Positions 52,790 through 61,032 of a stretch of DNA of 64,000 nucleotides are shown here, in pieces (position 1 is the first letter of the stretch; each line of letters begins with the position of its first letter). Source of the DNA: Polycladidibacter hongkongensis. GTDB taxonomy: Bacteria > Pseudomonadota > Alphaproteobacteria > Rhizobiales > Stappiaceae. Location: contig NZ_LLWC01000026.1 of the NCBI RefSeq assembly GCF_001561995.1, forward strand, positions 124,001-188,000, written 5' to 3'. The notes under the pieces were generated by a model. That model saw nothing but the letters and a program-made list of their open reading frames with translations. It made no database searches and was not told the origin of the DNA. The position numbers and the translations under genes are program-made.

Positions 52790-52933
52790 ATGACCGGTCT
52801 GCTTGTGGGGGCATCTGTTGGGTTTTTGACAGGCAATATTGTCTTTGCCCTAGATCCTGCAACAACTTTGTTTTGCTGCGCAGCTATGGCTCTGCTCGGT
52901 GACTTGGTTTCTCCCAAAAAACACAGTGGTTAG
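52790..52933 (+). CDS. Small hydrophobic protein (47 aa), unknown
   Basis: ATG at 52790 with AAAAGG about 8 bases upstream, and a 48-codon frame. The product begins MTGLLVGASVGFLTGNIVFA, followed by LDPATTLFCCAAMALLGDL and a basic tail. Two short hydrophobic stretches suggest a small membrane protein or hairpin. It ends 4 bases inside the convergent 52930 gene. No family recognised. Confidence 0.5.
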   Translation: MTGLLVGASVGFLTGNIVFALDPATTLFCCAAMALLGDLVSPKKHSG

Positions 52934-53664
52934 GCGTCCTCCGCGATTTGGAAGGTTAAGTACTGCATATTAATGGTTGTTATGTCGCTGTATTTTATTA
53001 TGAGGCGATCACCTTTGATTTCATAGAACCGTGCAGAGTTGCTGCCCACACCCGCATCAGCCCTTTCGGCTGGATCTGCTGAAAGCAGCCTGCGCACTGC
53101 TTGCAAGAGTACAATTCGATCAAGATCTCCCTTGGGGCAGAGATAGAAGTCTCCTAAAAAACCGGAGTAGATATAAGTTTCGCCGGCAGATTGAACTGTG
53201 CAAGATACCTTAATAATATCAGCATTTTGAAGGTTGGAGAGCTGGCCACGCAATTCATAATACCATGGCAGGGAATAGGCAAACCGGCTTTCTTTATAGG
53301 GGTTGGTTTTAAAGCGAATGGCTTGGGCAGCTTTACCAAGGACAAAGCCAAGTCCAGCTATGGAAGCGTGGTATGTAGCCTGACCTTTAATATTTACAGA
53401 AAGCACCTGCAGATCAGTAGAGTCCAGCTTGTTTCCGGTTAGCACTTTTAAAAAACCATCAAAATCCGGTAGTTCACCAACAATACTTAGCAAAGACATC
53501 GCGGTTAAGTGCAGTAATGCGGCGATAATAAGCGCCTGCGCCGAGAATACATCAAATGGCTTACTAGAAAGATTAGTTTGTTCTTTACGTTCAAATGCAG
53601 AAAGAAACAGGTAACCGGGCGCTATGAGAATAATCAAAAGGAATGCAGGAAGAGCAATATTCAT
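52930..53664 (-). CDS. Uncharacterised membrane protein (DUF6338-like)
   Basis: 244 residues, two N-terminal hydrophobic helices (about 5-20 and 42-60), a third near residue 100, then a soluble beta-rich C-terminus. The motif NADIIKVSCTVQSAGETYIYSGFLGDFYLC, and the position of a W-Y-Y segment before it, resembles DUF6338, a family of unknown function. Ribosome site AAGGAAG. Transcribed in line with a small gene just upstream, so the pair may be an operon. Confidence 0.65.
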   Translation of the reverse strand: MNIALPAFLLIILIAPGYLFLSAFERKEQTNLSSKPFDVFSAQALIIAALLHLTAMSLLSIVGELPDFDGFLKVLTGNKLDSTDLQVLSVNIKGQATYHASIAGLGFVLGKAAQAIRFKTNPYKESRFAYSLPWYYELRGQLSNLQNADIIKVSCTVQSAGETYIYSGFLGDFYLCPKGDLDRIVLLQAVRRLLSADPAERADAGVGSNSARFYEIKGDRLIIKYSDITTINMQYLTFQIAEDA

Positions 53665-53701
53665 TCAACTTCCTTGTACAGCTCAATTAATACTCTTCAA
53701 G

Positions 53702-53902
53702 CTATTTATCGGCACCAAGCTTTTGCGCAATTCCATCCTCGCCCACTGCGATTGCCCTGCTGGGCGCCACTTGTAACCTTTGGCCATCTGACAAAGTTAT
53801 CACCGCGCTATCACTATTGCTCACCATAAACTTGCGCAACTGCTTACGACCAAACGGGTCGTTCAAGACACGCTCTGCGGTGTTTGATCTCAATGCACGC
53901 AT
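53702..53902 (-). CDS. Small soluble protein (66 aa), unknown
   Basis: Compact, plausible protein: MRALRSNTAERVLNDPFGRKQ, then VSNSDSAVITLSDGQRLQVAPS and DGIAQKLGADK. Good ribosome site (AAAGGCG). Only 37 bases separate it from the downstream DUF6338-like gene, so they are probably co-transcribed. It has no recognised family. Confidence 0.55.
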   Translation of the reverse strand: MRALRSNTAERVLNDPFGRKQLRKFMVSNSDSAVITLSDGQRLQVAPSRAIAVGEDGIAQKLGADK

Positions 53903-54044
53903 GCTGTTTCGCCTTTCAGGTTTTCATCGCCGGTTTCATGCCAGACGCTACGTAATATAAGGTAGTTTATCAAAACCGCTATTACAAGTCTGACTGGATT
54001 AGTCAGGCTGACTTGTTTTTGAACTCTACAATAGAGAACATAAT

Positions 54045-54076
54045 AAAAACGCGGAGTGAAGTCACCCCGCGTTTTT
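54045..54076. terminator. Terminator of ilvD (bidirectional)
   Basis: AAAAACGCGG...CCGCGTTTTT with an inner GTGA/TCAC pair, almost fully self-complementary, 65 bases beyond the ilvD stop. Confidence 0.92.
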
Positions 54077-54140
54077 CCTAGGAAAATTAGTATCTTGAAA
54101 ACCCAACCAGAAAAACCCGAGGATTTTCAATCTTATCTGG

Positions 54141-55988
54141 TTAGTCTAGCTTTCTTACCGCACCCATTGAGGCACTGGTTGTAAGCTTTGCATAGGCCTT
54201 GAGCGCGGTGGAGACTTTGCGTTTTCTAATTTCCTGCGGCTGCCAAGCCTCTGCGCCTTTGGCGTCCATTGCTTTGCGCCGCTGTGCTAACTCTTCATCA
54301 CTAACCGCAATGTCAATTTTGCGGTTGGGAATATCGATGTTGATGATGTCACCTTCCTCGACGAGGCCGATGTTCCCTCCTTCGGCTGCCTCGGGTGAAA
54401 CGTGCCCAATCGAGAGACCGGAGGAGCCTCCCGAGAAACGGCCATCAGTAATCAAAGCGCAGGCCTTGCCGAGGCCTTTGGATTTTAAGTAACTGGTTGG
54501 ATAGAGCATTTCCTGCATACCAGGTCCGCCACGAGGACCTTCGTAGCGGATAAGGACGATGTCACCCTCTTTGATCTTGCCTGTTAGAATGCCATTCACG
54601 GCGCTATCTTGAGATTCAAAGATACGCGCAGGGCCTGAGAACTTGAGAATGCTGTCGTCAACACCAGCAGTTTTTACAATACAGCCGTCTTGCGCCAGAT
54701 TACCGAACAGTACCGCAAGGCCACCGTCCTGTGAGAAAGCGTGCTCCTTGCTTCGGATTACGCCGCCTTCGCGATCGGTGTCCACTCCCTCCGCATAGCG
54801 GGAGGATTGTGAGAACGCTGTCTGGGTTGGAACCCCTCCGGGGGCAGCAGAAAAGAAGGTATGTACCGCTTCATCTTGCGTGCGGACAACATCCCACTGC
54901 TCAAGCGCTTCAGCCATTGTTGGGGCATGAACGGTGCAAGTGGACGTGTTGACAAGACCAGCGCGATCAAGTTCACCAAGAATTCCCATGATGCCCCCGG
55001 CCCGGTGCACATCTTCCATATGAACGGTGGAAAGGCTCGGTGCGACTTTACAAAGCACAGGTACATTACGCGAAAGGCGGTCAATATCGGCAATGGTGAA
55101 GTCGATATGGCCTTCCTGTGCGGCCGCCAAAAGATGGAGGACTGTGTTTGTTGATCCACCCATTGCGATGTCCATTGTCATCGCGTTGCAGAAAGCATCC
55201 CGATTGGCGATGGAGCGTGGCAGAACGCTTGTGTCTTCTTGCTCATAGTAGCGGCGGCACAGATCGACAACGCGGCGCCCCGCTTCAAGGAACAGCTTTT
55301 CGCGGTCGGAATGCGTGGCGAGCGTTGAACCGTTGCCCGGCAGAGACAGGCCGAGTGCTTCGGTCAAGCAGTTCATTGAATTGGCGGTGAACATGCCTGA
55401 ACAAGAGCCACATGTAGGACAGGCGCTGCGCTCGATGGTCTGCACATCTTCATCAGAGACGCTATCGTCTGCCGCCGCGACCATGGCATCGACAAGGTCG
55501 AGCTTACGCGCCTGACCGTTTGCGAGCACTGCCTTGCCCGCTTCCATTGGTCCGCCGGAGACAAAAACAGCAGGAATATTAAGCCGCAATGCCGCCATTA
55601 ACATGCCCGGCGTGATCTTATCGCAGTTAGATATGCAAACCAAGGCATCGGCACAATGCGCGTTTGCCATATACTCGACGCTATCGGCAATCAGCTCGCG
55701 GGAGGGCAGCGAGTACAGCATGCCATCATGCCCCATCGCGATGCCATCATCCACGGCTATGGTATTGAATTCCTTCGCGATGCCGCCCGCTTTCTCAATC
55801 TCGCGAGCAACCAACTGGCCAAGATCCTTGAGGTGAACGTGCCCCGGCACAAATTGGGTAAACGAGTTTACAACCGCAATAATCGGCTTGCCAAAGTCAT
55901 CATCTTTCACACCAGTAGCGCGCCAGAGGCCGCGTGCACCGGCCATATTGCGGCCATGGGTGGAAGTACGCGAACGGTAATTAGGCAT
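54141..55988 (-). CDS. ilvD: Dihydroxy-acid dehydratase IlvD
   Basis: 615 residues; Fe-S enzyme of branched-chain amino acid and pantothenate synthesis. Motifs: [49 protein letters not shown] (first cluster Cys), [33 protein letters not shown] (the remaining Cys), and [23 protein letters not shown]. Length and motif order match the long E. coli-type IlvD. Start ATG with GAGGAC. A 6-bp inverted repeat CGTACC/GGTACG lies about 57 bases upstream at 56045-56060. Confidence 0.96.
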   Translation of the reverse strand: MPNYRSRTSTHGRNMAGARGLWRATGVKDDDFGKPIIAVVNSFTQFVPGHVHLKDLGQLVAREIEKAGGIAKEFNTIAVDDGIAMGHDGMLYSLPSRELIADSVEYMANAHCADALVCISNCDKITPGMLMAALRLNIPAVFVSGGPMEAGKAVLANGQARKLDLVDAMVAAADDSVSDEDVQTIERSACPTCGSCSGMFTANSMNCLTEALGLSLPGNGSTLATHSDREKLFLEAGRRVVDLCRRYYEQEDTSVLPRSIANRDAFCNAMTMDIAMGGSTNTVLHLLAAAQEGHIDFTIADIDRLSRNVPVLCKVAPSLSTVHMEDVHRAGGIMGILGELDRAGLVNTSTCTVHAPTMAEALEQWDVVRTQDEAVHTFFSAAPGGVPTQTAFSQSSRYAEGVDTDREGGVIRSKEHAFSQDGGLAVLFGNLAQDGCIVKTAGVDDSILKFSGPARIFESQDSAVNGILTGKIKEGDIVLIRYEGPRGGPGMQEMLYPTSYLKSKGLGKACALITDGRFSGGSSGLSIGHVSPEAAEGGNIGLVEEGDIINIDIPNRKIDIAVSDEELAQRRKAMDAKGAEAWQPQEIRKRKVSTALKAYAKLTTSASMGAVRKLD

Positions 55989-56234
55989 TGTCGTCCTCTA
56001 AATCTTGGCGATATTCGATTTGTTTGCCTTCCTGTCACTAAAAGCGTACCGACGGGTACGGCAAAACAGTGCAAAAAGGCATTTGCAAGATTATTACCCG
56101 ATCGCGGCTTCCTACGCAACGAAATACGCATGGCAATTCACCGTTTGCCATGCGCGCAATCCTATTGGACCGTTCTTTACTGCTATCAGAACACTTTTGC
56201 GAACGAACGCGTTGGCTGCTCCCGGTTTGCAAGC

Positions 56235-56282
56235 AACTCCCATAGGATGGCGTGATCCTACACAGCTTATCCTATGGGAGTT
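56235..56282. repeat. Perfect 14-bp inverted repeat with 20-base loop
   Basis: AACTCCCATAGGAT (56235-56248) and ATCCTATGGGAGTT (56269-56282), downstream of the SDR gene at 56290 and about 250 bases before ilvD. No T-run follows on either strand, so it may be a transcript-end structure, an RNA-stability element or a protein site. Confidence 0.75.
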
Positions 56283-56289
56283 ACAGACT

Positions 56290-57030
56290 TTACGGCTGCT
56301 GCATTGTCGGTGCGATAACAACTTCACGGATGCAGACATTTTCCGGCTGGGCGAACACAAAATGTGCTGTGTTCGCTATGTCCTCGGCCCGAATAGCGCC
56401 GCCGATCTCGTCCTTCCAGCTCTCGTACCCCTCTATAATTTCACGCGAGGTGGTGTGTGAAATGAGTTCACTTTCTGTTGCTCCGGGGCAAATACTAATC
56501 ACGCGCACATTATGCGGGGCCATTTCCTCACGCAAATTCTCGCTCATGGCGGATACAGCGAATTTGGTGCCGCAGTATGCGCCGTGATTTGGCAAGGCCT
56601 TGCGACCTGCTACCGAGCTGATGTTGATAATGGTGCCGCTGCGGTGCTGTTTCATACCGCCAACCACGGCTTGTGTGCAGCCAAGCAGGGCGAGCACGTT
56701 GGTATTGAACATTTGCTGCCATTCTTGTGGGTCTTGTGTCTGGATGGAACCGAGCAACATCAGCCCCGCGTTGTTTATCAAGCATTGAACAGGACCATAC
56801 GCAGCCTCAGCTTCACCGAGCGCTGCGATAAACGCCTTGGTGTCGTTCACATCCAGTTTTTTGCAAAGGCAATTTGGCAAGCCAAGCGCTTGCAGTTTTT
56901 CAACACGTCTTGCCAACAGGAGCAGCGCATGCCCTTCCGCACTGAACTTTCGCGCAAGAGCTGCACCAATGCCGGAACTGGCACCGGTAATCACAATAAG
57001 GGATTTGGGAAAGGACCTAGAGACTGTCAC
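56290..57030 (-). CDS. Short-chain dehydrogenase/reductase (SDR)
   Basis: 246 residues. Cofactor loop VITGASSGIGAALARKF near residue 14, LINNAG, INISSVAGRKALPNHGAYCGTKFAV with the catalytic Ser, Tyr and Lys (YCGTK), and ICPGATESEL. The sequence after the Gly loop (LLLLARR) suggests NADP preference. Start GTG at 57030, with CGGAG 7 bases before. Substrate unknown; it resembles YdfG/serine-3-dehydrogenase-type SDRs. Confidence 0.9.
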   Translation of the reverse strand: MTVSRSFPKSLIVITGASSGIGAALARKFSAEGHALLLLARRVEKLQALGLPNCLCKKLDVNDTKAFIAALGEAEAAYGPVQCLINNAGLMLLGSIQTQDPQEWQQMFNTNVLALLGCTQAVVGGMKQHRSGTIINISSVAGRKALPNHGAYCGTKFAVSAMSENLREEMAPHNVRVISICPGATESELISHTTSREIIEGYESWKDEIGGAIRAEDIANTAHFVFAQPENVCIREVVIAPTMQQP

Positions 57031-57241
57031 AAGCGAACTCCGTATTACGAACAATTACAACTATTAGCAAATGAGGCTTATGAACTATAGTTAGGTTATG
57101 GCGTGGCCAGCGGCTATTGCGGGTAAAGACCATCAGGCAAACTCGGTAGATCCCCAAGCTAATTGGATTGCCAAGGCAAGTCGCGGCGCGCGCAAGCGCC
57201 GCCACTGCTTTTTCGTCGCCCAGAGACCCTTGCCTCCTGTT

Positions 57242-58009
57242 TTAACGCGGGGACATGCGAATAGCGCCATCCAACCGGATAACATCGCCGTTGAGCATTT
57301 CGTTTTCGCATATTGCGGCGACCAGCTGGGCGTAATCGCTGCCGCGACCAAGGCGAGAGGGGAACGGCACTTGCGCGGCAAGGCTGTCTTGCACCTCCTG
57401 CGGCATGCCGCCAAGCATGGGAGTTTCAAAAATGCCCGGAGCGATGGTCATAACGCGAATGCCGCTGCGGGCGAGATCGCGCGCGATGGGCAGTGTCATC
57501 CCAACAATGCCCCCTTTGGAGGCAGCGTAGGCCGCCTGCCCCACCTGCCCCTCGAATGCTGCCACCGAGGCGGTGTTGATGATCACACCGCGCTCCCCTT
57601 CTGCGGTGATGGGCTCTAGCGCGCTCATTTGCGTGGCGAGTAGGGCGATGCTGCGAAATGTGCCGATGAGATTGACATCAATAACCTTGGCAAATTGCCC
57701 AAGAGGATGAGGCTCGCCGCGGCTGGTGGTTTTGGCAGCGGGCGCAATGCCTGCACAATTGACAAGAATGCGGGCGGGCCCATTAGCCGCTGTTGCGGTC
57801 TCTATGCTGCGTTTTATGGAGTTTTCATCCGTGACATCGACCTTGGCGAAAGTTGCGCCCAGTTCGGCGGCGAGCGCTTCGCCTGCCTCGGCATTTTGAT
57901 CAAGCAATGTGGTTTTTACGCCCTTGGCGACAAGGTGGCGAGCGGTGGCGGCCCCAAGGCCGGAAGCCCCGCCGGTGACGATGGCCGCCACTTGCGAATT
58001 CAATTGCAT
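57242..58009 (-). CDS. SDR, 3-hydroxyacyl-CoA dehydrogenase type-2-like
   Basis: 255 residues. [16 protein letters not shown] (NAD loop), [78 protein letters not shown] (catalytic Ser, Tyr, Lys), and [34 protein letters not shown]. This last stretch is typical of the HSD17B10 group acting on 3-hydroxyacyl-CoA in fatty acid or isoleucine breakdown. Ribosome site AGGAA. The cyclase gene ends just upstream, at a 61-base distance, but a separate promoter is likely. Confidence 0.92.
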   Translation of the reverse strand: MQLNSQVAAIVTGGASGLGAATARHLVAKGVKTTLLDQNAEAGEALAAELGATFAKVDVTDENSIKRSIETATAANGPARILVNCAGIAPAAKTTSRGEPHPLGQFAKVIDVNLIGTFRSIALLATQMSALEPITAEGERGVIINTASVAAFEGQVGQAAYAASKGGIVGMTLPIARDLARSGIRVMTIAPGIFETPMLGGMPQEVQDSLAAQVPFPSRLGRGSDYAQLVAAICENEMLNGDVIRLDGAIRMSPR

Positions 58010-58070
58010 ATTTACATTCCTATCTGGCTGCCGCCCGAACCAGCCGATCGGACGGTAAATTAATCAGCCG

Positions 58071-59522
58071 CTAGGAACGCGAGGGCCCCGGCGGCATTGG
58101 AATTGCCACAGGGTCTACATTGCCTTCGATTCCTGCAATATGACGAAGGTTTGAGTTTTGCAGTTTTGCCCCTAGCCCTTGGGAGCAGGCGCGCGCGTAT
58201 GTGGCCTTGTCGGTGAGCGCGTGGGTGTTTGCCTGCTTGGTGGCGGCCTCCAGTTTTGCGGCGCGGTTCACGGCATCGCCGATAACGGTGAATTCGCGGC
58301 GGGTGTCAACGCCTATCACGCCAAGGTTCACGCGCCCGCAGGCGACACCAATGCCGATCTGGAACGCCCCCTCCCAGCCAATGCAGGTGAAGTGCGGTTG
58401 CATATCGCCGATCTTGCTCAGCAGCGCTTGGGCGGCGCGGATGGCGTCGGCGCTGTCTGTAGAGCTGTGGGTGAGTGCGCCGAAGGTGACCATGATGCCG
58501 TCACCAAGGAACTTGTCGATCTCGCCATTGTGCTGCTTTATTGCGCGGATGGCCAGCTGTTGATAGCAGGAGAGCACGCGCATGGTCTTGGCGGCGCCGA
58601 TGCGTTCCGAGGCCTTGGTGAAGCCGCGAATATCTATAAACATGATGGTGGCTTGCCGGCAGGTGGCGTCAAATGTCTTCAACTCATCGCCTGCCTCTAC
58701 AATAGAGCTGGCAACGCCCTGCGGGAAATAGCGGGAGAGATCTTCCACCGCCACCTGCTCCTTTATGGCGCTGAGTAACACACGGCGGGAGCGCTGTAGG
58801 GCTAGGGCGAGAATAAGCGTCACGGCCGTGATAATGATGAACTTGTCCATCTCCGCGCCGACCAACATGGTGTTGGCGGTGAGGTACTCCACATAATTGC
58901 GAGTAATGCGGGCCATGCCGTCATCCTGCAACAGGGCATAGAACACCAGCAGCAACCAGCCGCTGGCAGCAACGGCGCCGGTGAGCAGCACCAAGCGGGG
59001 ATCAAAACGCAAGGCACGCAACGCGATAAACACAAACACATAGGCAAGCGTTGGGGATTTCAGATAGAAAGTTGCGTGTTGATCGTATTGCAGGTGAAAA
59101 GAAAACAGCAGCCCCATCACCAGCGCCACGTCGACAAAAATGGAAAGCACCACCAACCACAATGGCGGCTTGCCACGCAGGCAGACTGCAAGGCGAAACA
59201 CGGTAAAACCCGCATAGGCGGCAAGGGCATAGGGAACATAGTTAAAGCCGCCTGAGCCTTCAGCGCGCGGCGCGATTATGTAAAGCGCTGCAAAAAAACT
59301 GATCACCGCCAGCTGCACCAGCGAAATCAGTCGCTCGGCAGTTTCCTCTTCTTTACGTAGCTGCGCGGCGAGGCGTGCAGGCAGAGGTGTTCTCTTAAAT
59401 GCCTTTTCAAGCCATAGCTGCCAGCGGGCTTGTTTGGCAGATTCGCCGTCCTTATCAGGCGCGGTAGCTGCCAACAACGAGGTGGATGCACTGCGAGCAT
59501 GGGGGATATCTGATTTTGCCAC
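58071..59522 (-). CDS. Membrane-bound class III adenylate/guanylate cyclase
   Basis: 483 residues. A hydrophilic N-terminus is followed by six hydrophobic helices (about 65-84, 97-114, 121-140, 158-170, 177-198, 225-243), a linker and the cyclase homology domain (about 288-445). Metal-binding Asp residues lie in FIDIRGFT (D297) and KFLGDGIMVTFG (D341). Lys337 before LGD suggests ATP as substrate. The VIGDAVNRAAKLE loop keeps the Asn but has Lys where the transition-state Arg usually sits, a change seen in other bacterial cyclases. Start is a GTG with a weak ribosome site. Last of four co-directional genes. Confidence 0.9.
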   Translation of the reverse strand: MAKSDIPHARSASTSLLAATAPDKDGESAKQARWQLWLEKAFKRTPLPARLAAQLRKEEETAERLISLVQLAVISFFAALYIIAPRAEGSGGFNYVPYALAAYAGFTVFRLAVCLRGKPPLWLVVLSIFVDVALVMGLLFSFHLQYDQHATFYLKSPTLAYVFVFIALRALRFDPRLVLLTGAVAASGWLLLVFYALLQDDGMARITRNYVEYLTANTMLVGAEMDKFIIITAVTLILALALQRSRRVLLSAIKEQVAVEDLSRYFPQGVASSIVEAGDELKTFDATCRQATIMFIDIRGFTKASERIGAAKTMRVLSCYQQLAIRAIKQHNGEIDKFLGDGIMVTFGALTHSSTDSADAIRAAQALLSKIGDMQPHFTCIGWEGAFQIGIGVACGRVNLGVIGVDTRREFTVIGDAVNRAAKLEAATKQANTHALTDKATYARACSQGLGAKLQNSNLRHIAGIEGNVDPVAIPMPPGPSRS

Positions 59523-59690
59523 GTGTTGCCCCGGTTGTTTTTATTGTTTGCGGGCGGCTGCATGTCGCAGCTAGGGCAAGTGTAACCAGACAGGCTTAAC
59601 AGCTGGTTGGAACAAGGCAGAACGTGTGATGCAATCGCTTCACTTTTGAGTGACGAGCTGTGTCCAGCTCTGGGTGCTTTGCACCGGGCT

Positions 59691-60512
59691 TCAGGCAGAA
59701 AGGTACATACCATCCCGTGCAACCAACGCCGTTTTTAGTTGCTGCTGGGCCTCGACCTCGATCTGACGGAGCTCAGCGTCGGTGCGATCTGGCTCATGGT
59801 GAAAAATCACAGGGGTTTTTACGTTGGCACGCTTGGCGAGGGCGATAACATATTGCCATGTGGAGTGGCCATAGCCGCGAAAATGCGTGTACTCAGCATC
59901 GGTGTACATCGCATCATGGATGAGAATATCGCAGCCGTTTATGGTTTTTTCGATCTGCGCATCAATGCTGGCATTGCCGCTTTCATGATCTGTGATGATG
60001 GCGATAGACTTGCCGCCAACATCGAAGCGATAGCCACAAGCGCCGCCGGGGTGGTTTAGCGCAATGGGGGTAACTTTCAACCCCTCCCCCACCTGCCATG
60101 CAAGATCCATGGGCCGCACAACAAAGCTGGACGTGTGCAGGGAATTGATATTCACCGGAAAGACAGGAGGAGACATGATACGGCAAATCGCCTCTCGCAG
60201 TTTAACCTCGCTTTTGAGATGACAGGCGGTCAGCGTGAGGTGAAAATCACTCCGATAAGCAGGGGCGAAGAACGGCAGCCCGTTGATATGATCCAGATGA
60301 ACGTGTGTGAAGAGAATATCGAATTTACGCTGCTCTCCGGCAAGCAGCAGCTTGCCAAGCGGGCGCGCGCCTGAGCCGCAATCAACGATGAGCGAATGGG
60401 TGCCCGCGCAAATTTGCAGGCACGTGGTTTCGCCGCCAAAGTGCAGGGCTTGGGGCCCACTTACCGGGGTGGAGCCGCGAGACCCCCAGATTTTCACGCC
60501 CAATTCTGGCAC
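59691..60512 (-). CDS. Metallo-beta-lactamase-fold hydrolase (PhnP/cyclic-phosphodiesterase-like)
   Basis: 273 residues. Begins VKIWGSRGSTPVSGPQALHFGGETTCLQI, the start typical of MBL-fold phosphodiesterases, with SLIVDCGSGARPLGK. The metal site is THVHLDHINGLPFF (His70, His72, Asp74, His75), then ALNHPGG (His154), ITDHES (Asp175) and FHHEPD near 238. The HxHLDH stretch matches the core of class II cyclic-nucleotide phosphodiesterases only in part. The enzyme might hydrolyse a cyclic nucleotide, which would fit the gene context, but a cyclic phosphate of another kind is possible. Starts at a GTG. Confidence 0.85.
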   Translation of the reverse strand: MPELGVKIWGSRGSTPVSGPQALHFGGETTCLQICAGTHSLIVDCGSGARPLGKLLLAGEQRKFDILFTHVHLDHINGLPFFAPAYRSDFHLTLTACHLKSEVKLREAICRIMSPPVFPVNINSLHTSSFVVRPMDLAWQVGEGLKVTPIALNHPGGACGYRFDVGGKSIAIITDHESGNASIDAQIEKTINGCDILIHDAMYTDAEYTHFRGYGHSTWQYVIALAKRANVKTPVIFHHEPDRTDAELRQIEVEAQQQLKTALVARDGMYLSA

Positions 60513-60573
60513 TGCCTCTTTGTCCTTTGCTTTAGCTTCAGCTTGGGCTTTGGTTCCCGATACCAGCGGCCTG

Positions 60574-61032
60574 TCATTCCGGTTGCCCTTCGTTTTGAAG
60601 GGATTTGCGCGCTTGTGCCAACTCTCGTGATGTGGCCTCCAGCCGTGCGGCGAGTTCTTTTGTCATGGCCACAGCGATCTGCGGGAATTCCTCAAGCAGC
60701 TCAAGCAGGTTGTCTTTGCTAATGCGCAGCACCTCGGCATCGTCACTGGCCAGCAGAGTGGCCGTGCGGGGAACATCGCATAAAACCGCAATTTCCCCCA
60801 GTACCGAACCGGGCCCCATATGCGCAACGGTAACGTGGTTTACCTCCACAGCAATTTCGCCGGACAGGACAATGTATGCTTCACTGCCATCTTCGCCCTG
60901 TTCGCACAGGGGCTCACCGGCGAGATAAAGCGAGCGCTCGGAGATAAACGCCAGTAAGCGGAGCTTGCGATCATCCAGCACCGAGAACAACGGCACTTGG
61001 CGTAGTGCTTCCAGTTCAGCATCTATGCTCAT
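60574..61032 (-). CDS. Stand-alone cyclic-nucleotide-binding domain protein
   Basis: 152 residues, almost all one CAP-family nucleotide-binding domain: LFSVLDDRKLRLLAFISERSLYLAGEPLCEQGEDGSEAYIVLSGEIAVEV, then the phosphate-binding cassette GEIAVLCDVPRTATLLASDD (about 79-98) with the ligand-binding Glu and Arg. A C-terminal helix (LEATSRELAQARKS) follows; there is no DNA-binding domain, so it is not a transcription factor. Start ATG overlaps the stop of the upstream ABC gene by 4 bp, so the two proteins are probably made in equal amounts and may interact. Confidence 0.92.
   Translation of the reverse strand: MSIDAELEALRQVPLFSVLDDRKLRLLAFISERSLYLAGEPLCEQGEDGSEAYIVLSGEIAVEVNHVTVAHMGPGSVLGEIAVLCDVPRTATLLASDDAEVLRISKDNLLELLEEFPQIAVAMTKELAARLEATSRELAQARKSLQNEGQPE

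Noticed and set aside
57098-57619. Rightward 173-codon frame over the type-2 hydroxyacyl-CoA dehydrogenase gene
   Set aside because: Its product has no recognisable features, and the reverse strand encodes a full SDR with all motifs.
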